55,667 nt of DNA, from contig NZ_CAKLBV010000030.1 of the NCBI RefSeq assembly GCF_920984675.1, forward strand, positions 1 through 55,667, read 5' to 3'. The DNA is from Methylobacterium sp. Leaf118 (GTDB taxonomy: Bacteria; Pseudomonadota; Alphaproteobacteria; Rhizobiales; Beijerinckiaceae). A program made the position numbers and the translations under genes. Within the stretch, counting starts at the first letter, position 1; each line of letters starts with the position of its first letter. Positions 54,601-55,667 of this stretch are shown piece after piece. Below the pieces are notes generated by a model, which saw nothing but the letters and a program-made list of their open reading frames with translations, searched no databases and was not told the origin of the DNA.

Positions 54601-55126
54601 CGAGGAAACAGGCGCCGAGGAACCCGGCACCGAGGAACCCGGCACCGAGGAAACAGGCACCGAGGAACCCGGCACCGAGACCGCGCCCGCCGAACCCGAG
54701 ACCGTCGAGGTCTGGCACCTCCACCGTCCCCAGCGCCATTCCGGGCCCCGGCACGGCCGTGGCCAGGGTCGGCCCGAGGGACGGCAGGACGGACGGCCTG
54801 AAGGACGGCAGGAGGGCCGCCCCCAGGGCGAGCGCCGCGGCGGCGAGGGCCAGGGGCCGCGCCGTCCCCGGGAGGATCGTCCCGCGGGCGGCCGTCCGCC
54901 GCGGGAGGCCGCACGGGGCGACCAGCGTGGCGAGGGGCGCAGCGAGGGCGGTCCGCGCCGCGATCATGCCGGCCCGCACGGGCGTCCCGACCGCCGCGAC
55001 GAGAACCGCCGCCCCAACGCCGAGCCGCGCCCGCCCCGCCGCGAGCGCCAGCCCGATCCGGATTCGCCCTTCGCGGCGCTCGCCGCCCTGAAGGCGAAGC
55101 TCGAATCCGACGGCGGCAAGCGCTGA
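51620..55126 (+). CDS. Suv3-like superfamily 2 RNA/DNA helicase
   Basis: The product is 1168 residues. The helicase core (1-380) has Walker A LGPTNTGKTH, motif II AIDEIQLA, GSSTM (III), a LGALSPRTRNSQVELYQSG segment, TDAVGMGLNLDVDHV (V) and QIAGRAGRH (VI), the pattern of mitochondrial Suv3 and its alphaproteobacterial relatives. A large middle part follows. From about residue 820 the tail is disordered: Ala/Glu/Thr-rich, then 15-bp-encoded T-E-E-P-G repeats, then Arg/Gly-rich repeats (GRPEGRQ) that likely bind RNA. The ATG at 51620 is in the family position; a longer frame begins at 51500. Confidence 0.9.
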   Translation: MTLRTLSREARARGVTAVLGPTNTGKTHLSIERMLQHPTGMIGLPLRLLAREVYLRVVAKVGVEHVALVTGEEKIKPDRPRYWICTIEAMPRDLEVAFVAIDEIQLAADMDRGHVFTDRLLYRRGREETLLIGSSTMLPLVQSLIPGVQTTSRPRLSSLTFAGEKKISRLPHRTAIVAFSAEEVYAIAELIRRQRGGAAVVLGALSPRTRNSQVELYQSGDVDYLVATDAVGMGLNLDVDHVAFAANWKYDGTRFRKLTPAEMGQIAGRAGRHTSDGTFGSTGRCPPFEPEMVEALESHDFEPLRVLQWRNPDLDFGSLEALQASLDRHPQEQGLTRAPMGEDQQAFEILMREEDIRDMAKGPAAVRRLWDACGLPDYRKVHPQTHADLVAQLYRFLMRGMAGRIPHDWFAQHVAMIDRTDGDIDALSQRIAQGRTWTFVANRPDWLLDPLHWQGETRRVEDRLSDALHERLASRFVDRRTSVLMRRLREKTMLEAEITSGGDVTVEGQHVGRLHGFQFVPDPLAEGQEAKTLRAAAEKALAGEIEARADRFASAADAALVVSHDGVIRWTGDPVAKLTPGDKLFEPGLRLIADDSLTGPSREKVETRLTAWLRAHVTRLLGPLMEIESAADLTGLARGIGYQVVEALGVLERAKVAHEMRSLDQDGRANLRRHGVRFGAYHIFLPALLKPAPRTLAAQLWALRNGGLDQPGLDEIAHLASSGRTSIKVDPDIAKGLYRAAGFRVCGERAVRVDILERLADLIRPAIAYRPGTTVGEPPAGTADGDGFVATVNMTSLVGCSGEDFASILKSLGYVAQVRPGPAITAPIIAAAPTTPAPRPAAPQDAAETDAATATETQAPEAESAEADPTATEAETETAADAPADASAPAESPAETSHAETSHAETPDAEAPVTAEPSADAAPPDEGTVPMPAETAQAADAAAATGEVEAVDAADSSVPSVEEAEVSGAATDPDAPSADTEEPAFEAAAQETGSEETGAEEPGTEEPGTEETGTEEPGTETAPAEPETVEVWHLHRPQRHSGPRHGRGQGRPEGRQDGRPEGRQEGRPQGERRGGEGQGPRRPREDRPAGGRPPREAARGDQRGEGRSEGGPRRDHAGPHGRPDRRDENRRPNAEPRPPRRERQPDPDSPFAALAALKAKLESDGGKR
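54602..54676. repeat. 15-bp tandem repeat in the helicase tail
   Basis: Five units of gaggaacccggcacc with small variations, encoding E-E-P-G-T / E-E-T-G-T. A related degenerate Arg/Gly repeat follows at about 54774-54830. Confidence 0.85.
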
Positions 55127-55148
55127 GGCCCAGGGGGCCCGCGACGGC

Positions 55149-55427
55149 ATGAACGCGGGGCGTCAGCGCCTCGACAAATGGCTGTGGTTCGCGCGCTTCG
55201 CGCGGACCCGATCGATGGCGGCCCGGCTCGTGACCGAGGGCCATGTCCGAGTGAACGGGACGCGGGCGGACGTCGCGGCCAAGGCGGTCCATATCGGCGA
55301 CGTGCTGACGGTGGCCGCCCCGCACGGCACGATGGTGATCCGCGTGCGCGATCTCGGCGAGCGCCGGGGCGCCGCCCCGGAGGCGCAACGCCTCTACGAA
55401 GCGCTCGGCGAAGCGACCGACCCGTGA
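55149..55427 (+). CDS. S4-domain RNA-binding protein, HslR-like
   Basis: The product is 92 residues. The S4 RNA-binding fold is clear: RQRLDKWLWFARFARTRSMAARLVTEGHVRVNG, then KAVHIGDVLTV. It is shorter than E. coli Hsp15 (HslR) and would bind ribosomal RNA or free 50S subunits. The start is 22 bases after the helicase stop, so they may be co-transcribed, joining two RNA-related proteins. Confidence 0.88.
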   Translation: MNAGRQRLDKWLWFARFARTRSMAARLVTEGHVRVNGTRADVAAKAVHIGDVLTVAAPHGTMVIRVRDLGERRGAAPEAQRLYEALGEATDP

Positions 55428-55546
55428 GGGCTTAAACCTCGCGCGAGACGCCCGGAGGCCGCTGAGCCGAACCTCCCGCCCGGCCTGAAAACAAACGGCC
55501 GCTTGATCATCGCCGCGCGAGCCTCTAAGCGAACCGCGCCTTTACG

Positions 55547-55562
55547 GCCGGCTTGCGCCGGC
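55547..55562. other. Short hairpin in the tuf leader
   Basis: gccggc-ttgc-gccggc, six perfect pairs, ends 22 bases before the tuf start. Its role is unknown. A weak TTGATC-N17-TAAGCG promoter-like pair precedes it (55503-55531). Confidence 0.4.
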
Positions 55563-55584
55563 GTGTCCGCGATAGGAATGCACG

Positions 55585-55667
55585 ATGGGCAAGGAAAAGT
55601 TCTCCCGTAACAAGCCGCATTGCAACATCGGCACGATCGGCCACGTCGACCACGGCAAGACGTCGCT
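55585..55667 (+). CDS. tuf: Elongation factor Tu, first 27 codons only
   Basis: The visible start [14 protein letters not shown] and [12 protein letters not shown] are those of EF-Tu, with the GTP-binding G1 motif GHVDHGKT complete. An aggaatg ribosome-binding site precedes the ATG. The second residue is Gly, where Ala is usual. The gene runs off the right edge. Confidence 0.95.
   Translation, partial: MGKEKFSRNKPHCNIGTIGHVDHGKTS

Overview
The window is high-GC DNA (roughly 70% by eye) from an alphaproteobacterium of the Rhizobiales, most likely a Methylobacterium or Methylorubrum species. The evidence is a four-subunit NAD-dependent formate dehydrogenase operon of the fds/fdh2 type, a DUF1236 protein, a ROSE-controlled small heat-shock gene, an alphaproteobacterial LexA box (GTTC-N7-GTTC), a Suv3-like helicase and the rplU-rpmA-GNAT-obgE order. 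Most of the window is ordinary chromosome. I saw no insertion sequence, integrase, CRISPR array, rRNA or canonical tRNA.

Layout. 1-4700: DUF1236 protein, lexA, a lone receiver, pncB, a PPOX-fold stress protein and a small exported protein. 4700-11800: apbC/mrp, mobA, gyrA, coaD, and two cyclophilins flanking an exported protein that has no normal start codon. 11798-15790: an RtcB-like RNA ligase and a Ro60/TROVE protein, preceded by a 918-base gene-free stretch. That stretch holds tRNA-like and stem-closed RNA candidates (putative bacterial Y RNAs), GC hairpin repeats and a 16-bp tandem repeat. 15788-19076: XRE regulator, pxpA, AI-2E transporter. 19084-24118: three translationally coupled genes on the minus strand encoding a VSR/DUF559-type nuclease, a winged-helix/lysine-rich linker protein and a 1085-residue double-P-loop ATPase with a HerA-like C-terminus. 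This is the best candidate here for an undescribed, possibly defence-related, system. 24320-32740: hisN, arginase, alpha/beta hydrolase, hsp20 with a RpoH-like promoter and ROSE thermometer, small secreted protein, HTH-cupin pair, Kdo hydroxylase, a second AI-2E transporter and a membrane diguanylate cyclase. 33070-36769: rplU, rpmA, GNAT, a small exported protein, obgE and another exported protein. 36967-43387: LysR regulator and fdsGBAD. 43956-49851: serine hydrolase, DUF427, otsB, glk, and a two-gene H-NOX/GGDEF-EAL nitric-oxide-to-c-di-GMP module. 50234-55667: DUF3108, a small exported protein, Suv3-like helicase, S4-domain protein and the first codons of tuf.

Genes that act together. Ro, RtcB and the upstream RNAs form an RNA surveillance/repair locus. 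The fds genes oxidise formate to CO2 and make NADH, probably under the adjacent LysR protein. H-NOX probably controls its GGDEF-EAL partner. The nuclease/linker/ATPase trio is expected to form one complex. A roughly 110-bp palindromic repeat occurs twice, in the gyrA leader and between fdsA and fdsD.
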